Assembly: GCA_001464195.1 (NCBI GenBank)
Contig: LNEY01000031.1
Coordinates: 47,082 to 111,081, forward strand
Reading direction: 5' to 3'
DNA from: Burkholderiales bacterium Ga0077547
GTDB taxonomy: Bacteria > Pseudomonadota > Gammaproteobacteria > Burkholderiales > Burkholderiaceae_C
Length of the DNA stretch: 64,000 nucleotides
Part shown: one piece after another, positions 57,702 through 64,000 of the stretch
Layout: every line of letters starts with the position of its first letter
How positions within the stretch are numbered: position 1 is the stretch's first letter
The notes under the pieces: model-generated
Databases searched by the model: none
What the model saw: only the letters and a program-made list of their open reading frames with translations
Told to the model about the DNA's origin: nothing
Translations under genes and position numbers: made by a program

Positions 57702-58187
57702 ATGAAACTTAAACACATCGCCGCAGCTGCCGCCTTGGTAGCCAGCGGTTCAGCATTTGCTGTGGGCCCAGGCCCGCTAGGCACAATCGACAACACGCCG
57801 ATTGCCATCAGCAATATCGTGCCGTCTGGCATTTTCCAGGACGTGTTCTCGTTCACGCTGGCAGATCCGGGTAGCTTGTCAGGCAACGTTGTGGCCATTA
57901 ACTTCGGGCTTTACAACATCCTGGGCCTGACGGTCACGTTGCAGGACTCCTCATTTGCCGTGATCGGCTCCGACTCGACCCCGGCAACCGGATTCACTTT
58001 CAGTGGCCTGTCCGCTGGTACCTATGCGCTGAACGTGTTGGGTTTCGCAACGGGTGAGACCGGTGGCTTCTATGCTGGCGGTTTCGTCGCTGAGACGGCT
58101 CCGGTGCCGGAGCCAGAAACCTACGCGCTGATGTTGGCGGGTTTGGGCGTGGTTGGCTTCATGGCTGCCCGTCGCAAGCAAAGCTGA
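57702..58187 (+). CDS. FxDxF-type PEP-CTERM secreted protein, copy 1
   Basis: A 161-residue protein with an N-terminal Sec signal peptide (MKLKHIAAAAALVASG..AFA, cleavage near residue 20) and a mature part with a FQDVFSF motif. It ends in a typical PEP-CTERM sorting signal: VPEPETYALMLAGLGVVG, a hydrophobic stretch, then an ARRK tail. Such proteins are expected to be processed by an exosortase and released to or anchored in the envelope. AGGAG lies 8 nt before the ATG. No catalytic motif is visible; a structural or adhesin role is inference. Confidence 0.85.
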   Translation: MKLKHIAAAAALVASGSAFAVGPGPLGTIDNTPIAISNIVPSGIFQDVFSFTLADPGSLSGNVVAINFGLYNILGLTVTLQDSSFAVIGSDSTPATGFTFSGLSAGTYALNVLGFATGETGGFYAGGFVAETAPVPEPETYALMLAGLGVVGFMAARRKQS

Positions 58188-58227
58188 TGTAGGTGGTCGC
58201 AAGCCGCTGAATGGGGGCTTGCGATGA

Positions 58228-58257
58228 CGAAGGCGGTGCGAAAGTGCCGCCTTCGTT
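58228..58257 (+). terminator. hairpin after first PEP-CTERM gene
   Basis: Stem CGAAGGCGG/CCGCCTTCG with a short loop, followed by only two T residues. It is the degenerate counterpart of the strong terminator after copy 2, so read-through into the second unit is possible. Confidence 0.5.
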
Positions 58258-58297
58258 AACTCCGGGGCTGCACTGGCAGCCGCGTGTGCATGACGGC

Positions 58298-58345
58298 TAC
58301 CCCCGCAACTAAGGGGTACCAGAAACGCGGGTGAACCCGTATAAC
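58298..58345 (+). promoter_or_regulatory. promoter of second PEP-CTERM gene with conserved dyad
   Basis: A perfect dyad TACCCC-N9-GGGGTA (58298-58318) lies 32 bp (centre) before TATAAC (58340-58345), spacing identical to copy 1. The absence of a -35 consensus again suggests an activator. Confidence 0.55.
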
Positions 58346-58402
58346 CTCGGCAACGCTGAGAAATCGGTGGTCATCTTTTAACCCTTCTCAGGAGTACGCT
58401 CA

Positions 58403-58891
58403 ATGAAACTCAAGCACATCGCAGCAGCCGCCGCCCTGGTAGTCAGCGGCTCTGCCTTCGCGGTACCGATATCTCTCCCCGACCTCGGCGCGCTCGACAA
58501 CGTGTCGAAAGGCATTTTCGGTGCAACGGCGCCCACCGAGGCTTTTCTCCTCCAAGACTTCTTCTCATTCACGCTCGCCAACCCGGGCACGGTTTTCGGC
58601 GAAATCTTTAGTTCCGGCTACAGTTTCTCGGCGGTCACCTTGGTTGCTGCTGCAAACCCAAGTGTGACGCTTGCCTCGACTTCAACCCCGAACAGCTTTA
58701 GTTTCGGCGGCCTCGACGCCGGAAGCTACAAGATCTCGTTCCTGGGTGTCGACTCCACCCCTGGCAGCTCCTTCTACGGTGGTTCTGTCGGCGCTGCAAC
58801 GGCTCCGGTTCCTGAACCAGAAACCTACGCGCTGATGCTGGCAGGGCTGGGCATGGTGGGCTTCATGGCTGCCCGTCGCAAACAAAGCTGA
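58403..58891 (+). CDS. FxDxF-type PEP-CTERM secreted protein, copy 2
   Basis: A 162-residue paralogue of the preceding gene. The first 20 residues (signal peptide) and the last 30 (VPEPETYALMLAGLGMVGFM and the ARRKQS tail) are nearly identical to copy 1. The middle has diverged, keeping LQDFFSFTLANPG in place of FQDVFSFTLADPG. It is Gly/Ser/Thr-rich, as expected for an extracellular beta protein. AGGAG precedes the ATG at the same distance as in copy 1. Confidence 0.85.
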   Translation: MKLKHIAAAAALVVSGSAFAVPISLPDLGALDNVSKGIFGATAPTEAFLLQDFFSFTLANPGTVFGEIFSSGYSFSAVTLVAAANPSVTLASTSTPNSFSFGGLDAGSYKISFLGVDSTPGSSFYGGSVGAATAPVPEPETYALMLAGLGMVGFMAARRKQS

Positions 58892-58934
58892 TATTGATGG
58901 GCGCAAGCTGCTGAACGGCGGCTTGGCGACGACG

Positions 58935-58961
58935 AAGGCGGTGCAAATGCACCGCCTTTTT
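58935..58961 (+). terminator. Rho-independent terminator after second PEP-CTERM gene
   Basis: Perfect 10-bp stem AAGGCGGTGC/GCACCGCCTT with loop AAAT, followed by T residues. It is a strong intrinsic terminator. Confidence 0.9.
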
Positions 58962-59020
58962 CATTGGCGCTACGGTGTCGTTGTAGTCTACGCCGTGGCC
59001 TCTCCAGAAAGCGCTGCCTC

Positions 59021-59470
59021 GTGACCCGACCCCAGCCGTCGAACTGCCCGCTGTGCACCGGGGCCGGTGGCGTCTTGATCGCCAGCAGCCCGCTGTGGCG
59101 CGTCATACGTGCCGAGGATGCCGCGTTCCCGGCGTTCTACCGCGTCGTCTGGAACGAGCACGTGGCCGAACTCAGCACCTTGTCGTCGGTCCAGCGCACC
59201 GAGTGCATGGACGTGGTCTGCGCGGTGGAACAGGTTCTGATCAGCGCGTTGCAGCCCACCAAGATCAACCTGGCCGCGCTGGGCAACGTGGTGCCGCACC
59301 TGCATTGGCACGTGATCGCCCGCTTCGAGGCCGACAGCCACTTTCCTCAGCCGATCTGGGGAGTACCACAGCGTACACAGCCCGACGCCAGCAGCCTGCT
59401 GAAGATCGGGCTGACCGAACTGGACGCGCGCGTGAGGGCCGCCCTGCAACATGTCTTCCAATGCGCGTGA
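59021..59470 (+). CDS. HIT-family protein, second in window
   Basis: A 149-residue histidine-triad protein. An N-terminal CPLC pair (NCPLCTGAGG) precedes the active-site block NVVPHLHWHVIARF, an H-x-H-x-H triad with the Trp variant seen in a distinct HIT branch. GTG at 59021 is the likely start. It differs from the HinT-like protein at 33.7 kb and probably has a different substrate. The DUF971 and ubiE genes follow, an order common in Burkholderiales. Confidence 0.85.
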   Translation: MTRPQPSNCPLCTGAGGVLIASSPLWRVIRAEDAAFPAFYRVVWNEHVAELSTLSSVQRTECMDVVCAVEQVLISALQPTKINLAALGNVVPHLHWHVIARFEADSHFPQPIWGVPQRTQPDASSLLKIGLTELDARVRAALQHVFQCA

Positions 59471-59532
59471 GCACCCGCTTCGTCCAGGGCCCTTCGATAC
59501 ACTGCCACCGTCGTTCGCATCAACACCCCACC

Positions 59533-59946
59533 ATGGCCGGACTCACTGCCAGCACCCCGCAACCCACTGCCCTCACGGTGCACCAGCAGTCGCGCGTGCT
59601 CGAGATCGGGTTCGCAGACGGCAGCCAGTTCCGCATCCCGTTCGAATTGATGCGGGTGTACTCGCCCTCGGCCGAAGTGAAGGGCCATGGGCCCGGCCAG
59701 GAGGTGCTGCAAACCGGGAAGCGCGATGTGACCGTGGTGGCGCTGGAGCCGATCGGTAACTACGCGGTGCAGCCCACGTTCTCTGACGGGCACAACACCG
59801 GCATCTACTCCTGGGACTACCTGCACTTTCTCGGCTCGCAGCAGCCGCAGTTGTGGAAGCAATACGAAGAGCGCCTCGCCGCTGCTGGCCGCGACCGCGA
59901 CGCGCCGATGAGCGCATCTGCCGGCCCGGCTTGCGGCAGCCATTGA
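59533..59946 (+). CDS. DUF971-family protein
   Basis: A 137-residue protein with the conserved core [29 protein letters not shown] and a second block [30 protein letters not shown]. It matches the DUF971 domain, similar to the N-terminal part of gamma-butyrobetaine hydroxylase; family members may bind metal, but the role is unknown. The C-terminal 25 residues are variable. It precedes ubiE by 20 bp. Confidence 0.85.
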   Translation: MAGLTASTPQPTALTVHQQSRVLEIGFADGSQFRIPFELMRVYSPSAEVKGHGPGQEVLQTGKRDVTVVALEPIGNYAVQPTFSDGHNTGIYSWDYLHFLGSQQPQLWKQYEERLAAAGRDRDAPMSASAGPACGSH

Positions 59947-59966
59947 ACCACCCACCAAGGCATCCC

Positions 59967-60698
59967 GTGAGCAACACCCATTTCGGTTTCAAGTCGGTCG
60001 ACGAGTCGCAAAAGGCCAGCCGGGTTCGCGGCGTCTTCGACTCGGTGGCTTCGCGCTACGACGTCATGAACGACCTGATGTCGATGGGTCTGCACCGCGC
60101 CTGGAAGGCCTACACCATCGCGGTGGCGAATGCCCGGCCCGGCGATCGCGTGCTTGATATCGCTGGCGGCACCGGTGACCTCGCGGCGGCTTTTCACAAG
60201 AAGGTCGGTGCCAGTGGCACCGTGGTTCACACCGACATCAACGAAGCCATGCTGCGCCAAGGGCGCGATCGCCTCACCGACGCCGGTGTGCTGCTGCCCA
60301 CGGCGATCTGCGATGCGGAAACGCTGCCTTTCCCGAGCAACAGCTTCGATCTCGTGTCGGTGGCATTCGGCTTGCGCAACATGACGCACAAGGATCGCGC
60401 TCTGGCCGAAATGAACCGCGTGCTGCGCCCCGGTGGCCGGCTGCTGGTGCTCGAGTTCTCGAAGGTCGCCAAGCCGCTCGAAAAGGTCTACGACTGGTAC
60501 TCGTTCAAGGTGCTGCCCCAGATCGGCCAGTGGGTCGCCAACGATGCCGACAGCTACCGCTACCTGGCCGAGTCGATCCGCATGCATCCCGACCAGGACA
60601 CACTGAAGGCCATGATGAAGACCGCCGGCTTCGGCCATGTGGACGTGCACAACCTGAGCGCCGGCATCGTCGCGCTGCACGTCGGCATCAAGTGCTGA
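59967..60698 (+). CDS. ubiE: Ubiquinone/menaquinone biosynthesis methyltransferase UbiE
   Basis: A 243-residue SAM-dependent C-methyltransferase. Hallmarks are [25 protein letters not shown], the SAM loop [26 protein letters not shown] and the late [14 protein letters not shown]. It methylates the quinone ring in ubiquinone synthesis. The GTG start at 59967 lies 20 bp after the DUF971 gene. The product supplies the bc1 complex encoded at 43 kb. Confidence 0.94.
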   Translation: MSNTHFGFKSVDESQKASRVRGVFDSVASRYDVMNDLMSMGLHRAWKAYTIAVANARPGDRVLDIAGGTGDLAAAFHKKVGASGTVVHTDINEAMLRQGRDRLTDAGVLLPTAICDAETLPFPSNSFDLVSVAFGLRNMTHKDRALAEMNRVLRPGGRLLVLEFSKVAKPLEKVYDWYSFKVLPQIGQWVANDADSYRYLAESIRMHPDQDTLKAMMKTAGFGHVDVHNLSAGIVALHVGIKC

Positions 60699-60758
60699 CG
60701 CCGTAAAGGCGGCGCGCTTACCTGCTGCTACATATTCACGTTTTTCCGCATTGCCATG

Positions 60759-60812
60759 CACCTCTGCCCCGCGTTCGCGGGTGGGTGAAATGTCATGCTC
60801 CGCGGCTACACT
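60759..60812 (+). promoter_or_regulatory. putative epsD promoter with GC-rich dyad
   Basis: An imperfect dyad (60759-60787) with perfect core CCGCG-TT-CGCGG (60769-60780) lies 32 to 33 bp (centre) before a possible -10 TACACT (60807-60812). Its CCCCGCG-N3-GCGGG core resembles CCCCGCG-N3-GAGGG of the first PEP-CTERM promoter at nearly the same distance from the -10. Confidence 0.35.
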
Positions 60813-60883
60813 GGTCTGTGATCAGAAGTCGAACCGTGGCGGCTCGAGGTCGCACATCAATCAACCCGCTGGAGATACCCTGG

Positions 60884-61888
60884 ATGATTTCGAGTCTTGA
60901 CGGTCGCGGCCACCACCGCGAAAGCCGATTCGGTGGCCGCATCACCTTGATCGCATTGGCTGCCACCCTGGTTCTGTTGTCGGGTTGCGGTGAGAAAAAA
61001 GAGAAAGCCGCCTCGCAGACCGCGGCCAAGGTCAACAAGGAAGAGATCACTGTTCACCAGATCAATTTCGTGCTTCAGCAGCAGCGCGGACTCCAGCCCG
61101 AGCAGGCAGAAGCCGCTGGCAAGCAGATCCTCGAGCGCCTGATCGACCAGGAACTCGCGGTGCAGAAAGCGGAAGACCTGAAGCTCGATCGCGACCCGCG
61201 CGTGGTTCAGCAGATGGAAGCCGCACGGCGCGAAATCATCGCCCGCGCCTACATCGACAAAACCGGCGAGGCCGCATCGAAGCCCACCGACGCCGAGATC
61301 AAGGCGTACTACGACTCCAAGCCCGCGCTGTTCTCAGCACGCCGGATCTACAGCCTGCAGGAAATCGGCATCGAGGCCAAGCCCGAGCAAATGGCAACCC
61401 TGCGCGAGCAACTGGGTGCAGCCAAGAGCATCAACGAATTCGTCGAATTCCTGAAGGCCAACGGCTACCGTTTCACTGGCAACCAGGCGGTGCGCACGGC
61501 CGAGCAATTGCCGCTGAACCTGCTCGACACCTTCGCCAAGCTCAACGACGGGCAAGCGGTGCTGCTGCCTTCGGCTGCCGGCGCGCAAGTGGTGCTTTTG
61601 GCGGGCTCTCGTTCCGAGCCGGTCGACGAGGCGCGCGCCAAGCCCGCCATCGAGCAGTTCTTGTGGAACGATGCCAAGCGCAAGCTGGTCGAATCCGACA
61701 TCAAGGCCCTGCGTGCGGCCGCCAAGATCGAATACGTCGGCAAGTTCGCCCCGACGCCGGCAGACGCTGCTTCAGCTGCGCCCACCGCGCCGGCTGCGGC
61801 CCCTGCACCAGTTTCTGTGCCGCCTTCTGCGGCCTCCGAAGGGGGCCTGAGCGCCACCGACATCAGCAAAGGAATGGGCCTCAAGTGA
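60884..61888 (+). CDS. epsD: EpsD-family peptidyl-prolyl cis-trans isomerase lipoprotein
   Basis: A 334-residue exopolysaccharide-locus protein. A lipoprotein signal with lipobox LLSGC (about residue 34) is followed by a helical SurA/parvulin-like region (LQPEQAEAAGKQILERLIDQELAVQKAEDL, PTDAEIKAYYDSKPALFSAR), and ends in a Pro/Ala-rich tail. Members (EpsD family) accompany methanolan-type EPS clusters. GGAG lies about 10 nt before the ATG at 60884; an in-frame ATG at 60785 is less likely because it would bury the lipobox. Confidence 0.82.
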   Translation: MISSLDGRGHHRESRFGGRITLIALAATLVLLSGCGEKKEKAASQTAAKVNKEEITVHQINFVLQQQRGLQPEQAEAAGKQILERLIDQELAVQKAEDLKLDRDPRVVQQMEAARREIIARAYIDKTGEAASKPTDAEIKAYYDSKPALFSARRIYSLQEIGIEAKPEQMATLREQLGAAKSINEFVEFLKANGYRFTGNQAVRTAEQLPLNLLDTFAKLNDGQAVLLPSAAGAQVVLLAGSRSEPVDEARAKPAIEQFLWNDAKRKLVESDIKALRAAAKIEYVGKFAPTPADAASAAPTAPAAAPAPVSVPPSAASEGGLSATDISKGMGLK

Positions 61889-62730
61889 TGAAACACACCT
61901 TTCAATCTGCGCTGTTGACGGCCATCGCTACCGTCACCTTCTGTTCGGTAGTGCCATCGGCGCTGGCGCAAACGCCACCGGCCTCCAGCACCGCACCAGC
62001 TGCCAATGAATACAAGATTGGCGCCGGTGACGTGGTTCGCATCAGCGTCTACCAGAACCCCGATCTGACGCTGGAAACCCGCATCACCGAGGCCGGCATC
62101 GTTACCTACCCGCTGCTGGGCACCATCCGCCTCGGTGGTCTCGGTGTCACCGCCGCTGAAAAGCTGATCGGCGATGGCCTGCGCAACGGCAATTTCGTCA
62201 AGCAGCCCCAAGTCACGATCGTCGTGCTGCAGGTGCGCGGCAACCAGGCCAGCGTGCTGGGCCAGGTCAATCGCCCCGGTCGTTTCCCGATTGAAGTGGC
62301 CGACATGCGCCTCACCGATCTGCTGGCCACCGCGGGCGGCGCCGCCGTCAACGGCTCAGATATGGTGGTGCTTTCGGGCACGCGCAATGGCGCCCCTTAC
62401 CGCCTGGAAGTCGATTTGCCAACGCTGTTCGGCCCTGGGGGCCGCGACAAGGACGTGCTGATTCAAAACGGCGACACCCTTTGGGTCAGCCGGCAACCAC
62501 TGATCTTCATTTACGGCGAAGTGCAACGCCCTGGCGCGGTTCGACTTGAACGCGACATGACCGTGATGCAGGCGCTGGCCACCGGCGGGGGCCTCAATCT
62601 GCGCGGCACCGAACGCGGTATCCGCGTGCACCGTAAGGGCACCGACGGCAAGGTACAGGTCTTGCAGCCGAAGATGGACGACACCCTGCTCGAAGGCGAT
62701 GTGGTGTTTGTTCAAGAGAGCTTGTTCTGA
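61888..62730 (+). CDS. epsE: EpsE-type polysaccharide export protein
   Basis: A 280-residue outer-envelope export protein. A Sec signal peptide ends near AQA (residue 27). The Poly_export domain (YKIGAGDVVRISVYQNPDLT...ITEAGIVTYPLLG) is followed by SLBB-like repeats (NQASVLGQVNRPGRFPIE; IFIYGEVQRPGAVRLERDMTVMQALATGGG). It should form the outer-membrane channel for EPS. There is no lipobox Cys, unlike Wza. It overlaps epsD by one base (TGATG). Confidence 0.9.
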   Translation: MKHTFQSALLTAIATVTFCSVVPSALAQTPPASSTAPAANEYKIGAGDVVRISVYQNPDLTLETRITEAGIVTYPLLGTIRLGGLGVTAAEKLIGDGLRNGNFVKQPQVTIVVLQVRGNQASVLGQVNRPGRFPIEVADMRLTDLLATAGGAAVNGSDMVVLSGTRNGAPYRLEVDLPTLFGPGGRDKDVLIQNGDTLWVSRQPLIFIYGEVQRPGAVRLERDMTVMQALATGGGLNLRGTERGIRVHRKGTDGKVQVLQPKMDDTLLEGDVVFVQESLF

Positions 62731-62811
62731 GTCTGCTCTGCTTGTCGCACGCTCGATTGACCTCATAGCCCGCAACTTGCCCGAACCGGTGCTTCCGGGA
62801 AAGACCCACAC

Positions 62812-64000
62812 ATGACCTTCGGACAATTCCTTTCCATCTTGCAGGCCCGCAAATGGGCGGCGCTGCTGGTGTTCTTTCTGGTCGTGGTCACCACCGTGGT
62901 GGTGAGTCTGTTGCTCCCCAAGCAATACGACGCTGCAGCGAGCGTGGTGATCGATGTCAAGCCCGATCCGGTATCGGCCATGGCCTTCCAGGGTATGGCG
63001 ATGCCCAGCTTCATGGCGACGCAGGTCGACATCCTCACCAGTGACCGCGTGGCGCTGAAAGTGATCCGTGATCTGAAGCTGACAGAAAACGCCGGACTTC
63101 GCGAGCAGTGGCAGACCGAAGGCGAGGGCGAGGGCAGCTTCGAGCAGTGGCTGATCGAGATTCTGAAGAAGTACCTCAACGTGAAGCCGTCTCGCGAAAG
63201 CAACGTGATCGAGATTGGTTACCGCTCGCCCGACCCACGATTCGCGGCGGGTTTGGCCAACGCCTTTGCGCAGGCCTTCATCGCGACCACGCTGGAATTG
63301 CGTGTGGACCCAGCCAAGCAATACAGCAGTTTCTTCGTGGTCCAAAGCAAGGATGCGCGTGCCGCACTCGAAGCCGCACAGGCCAAGCTGTCGGCCTTTC
63401 AGCGCGACAAGGGCATCATCGCCGCCGACGAGCGCCTGGACGTGGAAAACGCCCGGCTGGCTGAACTGAGCAGCCAACTGGTGCAATTACAGGCAGTTTC
63501 CAGTGAATCGGGCAGTCGCCAGCAATTGGCCCAGGGTGCTCAGGGCGATCGCATGCAGGAGGTACTCAACAACCCGCTGATTGGCGGTTTGAGAGCCGAC
63601 CTTACCCGCAACGAGGCGCGCCTGCAGGAGCTGAACAGCAAGTTCGGAGACAACCACCCGCAGGTGGTGGAGGCCAAGGCCAACATCACCGAGCTGCGCA
63701 CTCGCATCGACGCCGAGATTCGCAGGGTGACCGGCGGCGTGAGCGTCACCAACACCATCAACAAGCAACGAGAAGCCCAAGTCAAGCGCGAGCTGGAAGC
63801 GCAGCGCAGCAAACTGCTGCAGCTGAAGGCCGTGCGTGATCAAGGCCAGGTGCTGGTGCGCGAAGTGGAGAACGCACAACGCTCCTACGACAATGTGATG
63901 ATGCGGCTGAATCAAACCGCGCTGGAAAGCCAGGCCAACCAGAGCTACGTGAACCTGCTGACCACCGCGCAGCCGCCTGCAGAACAAGCCAGCCCCAAGC
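62812..64000 (+). CDS. epsF: EpsF-type chain-length determinant protein, 3' truncated by window
   Basis: The frame is open from the ATG at 62812 to the window end (396 codons visible). An N-terminal membrane helix (about residues 15-35, WAALLVFFLVVVTTVVVSLL) is followed by a Wzz domain (YDAAASVVIDVKPDP, LTSDRVALKVIRDLKL) and a long coiled coil (about residues 185-385). The second membrane helix must lie beyond the window. It controls EPS chain length together with epsE. The 81-bp gap to epsE holds no clear signal except a weak GGGAAAG. Confidence 0.9.
   Translation, partial: MTFGQFLSILQARKWAALLVFFLVVVTTVVVSLLLPKQYDAAASVVIDVKPDPVSAMAFQGMAMPSFMATQVDILTSDRVALKVIRDLKLTENAGLREQWQTEGEGEGSFEQWLIEILKKYLNVKPSRESNVIEIGYRSPDPRFAAGLANAFAQAFIATTLELRVDPAKQYSSFFVVQSKDARAALEAAQAKLSAFQRDKGIIAADERLDVENARLAELSSQLVQLQAVSSESGSRQQLAQGAQGDRMQEVLNNPLIGGLRADLTRNEARLQELNSKFGDNHPQVVEAKANITELRTRIDAEIRRVTGGVSVTNTINKQREAQVKRELEAQRSKLLQLKAVRDQGQVLVREVENAQRSYDNVMMRLNQTALESQANQSYVNLLTTAQPPAEQASPK

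Larger units (their letters stand above)
57587..58961 (+). repeat. Tandem duplication of a complete PEP-CTERM gene unit
   Basis: Two units, 57587-58258 and 58288-58961, repeat promoter, leader, signal-peptide codons, C-terminal codons and terminator. The promoter dyad, -10 and ATG of the second copy are each exactly 701 bp after those of the first. The central parts of the genes have diverged. Confidence 0.8.

Overview
The window looks like chromosomal DNA of a high-GC betaproteobacterium of the order Burkholderiales, probably near the Rubrivivax/Leptothrix/Ideonella/Methylibium group. The basis is gene order and gene content: pilS-pilR-ampD, accB-accC-prmA, dusB-fis-purH, hisI-hisE-HIT-tatABC, petABC-sspA-sspB, dciA-secA, DUF971-ubiE, plus an EpsD/EpsE/EpsF exopolysaccharide locus with PEP-CTERM cargo genes. 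This is inference from gene content; no rRNA gene is present. Most of the window is densely packed housekeeping DNA, with many neighbours overlapping as ATGA, GTGA or TTGA.

Layout. 1-3.2 kb: the end of a PilS-type kinase, the PilR-type sigma54 activator and AmpD. 3.2-8 kb: class Ia ribonucleotide reductase nrdA and nrdB, with a clear NrdR-type promoter before nrdA. 8.2-8.7 kb: a repetitive Lys/Ala histone-H1-like protein. 8.7-20 kb, minus strand: PfkB kinase, zinc-ribbon protein, PrmA, biotin carboxylase and BCCP, type II dehydroquinase, TlpA thioredoxin, an unknown protein, MtgA, AroE, a TonB-like protein and RNase II. 20-25.3 kb: phasin, a DedA-like membrane protein, DusB-Fis, PurH, a palindromic repeat element and RuvC. 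25.3-27.9 kb: a large cytoplasmic sensor with duplicated Cache-like regions and a CheW-like end. 28-35.6 kb, plus strand: ArgB, HAD nucleotidase, SlmA, PdeM, DUF815 ATPase, MutT, HisI, HisE, a membrane protein, HIT protein and TatABC. 35.6-43 kb: a DegS-like protease, Nif3 protein, BLUF photoreceptor, Crp/Fnr regulator, PdxA, DUF1631 protein and MscL. 43-47.5 kb: cytochrome bc1 (PetABC), SspA, SspB and tRNA-Thr(UGU). 47.5-57.4 kb: a small unknown protein, DciA, SecA, ArgJ, a glycerophosphodiester phosphodiesterase and a 1315-residue FAD/Fe-S oxidoreductase. 57.5-64 kb: two tandem PEP-CTERM genes, HIT and DUF971 proteins, UbiE, then epsD-epsE-epsF, with epsF cut by the window end.

How the genes relate. 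The most distinctive part is the right end. Two secreted PEP-CTERM proteins, each with its own promoter and terminator, sit just upstream of an exopolysaccharide export locus, and a similar GC-rich dyad lies about 32 bp before the putative -10 of all three promoters. This suggests common control of matrix polymer and surface protein cargo. Other notable points are a light-sensing BLUF gene divergent from a Crp/Fnr regulator, a soluble Cache-CheW protein, a long inverted-repeat element between purH and ruvC, and a 12-bp divergent start-to-start arrangement of a periplasmic protease and a Nif3 protein.

Gaps over 300 bases. 3211-3712 holds the nrdA promoter and leader; I see nothing in 3211-3450. 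24282-24745 holds the inverted-repeat element. No rRNA, CRISPR array, phage or transposase gene was seen.
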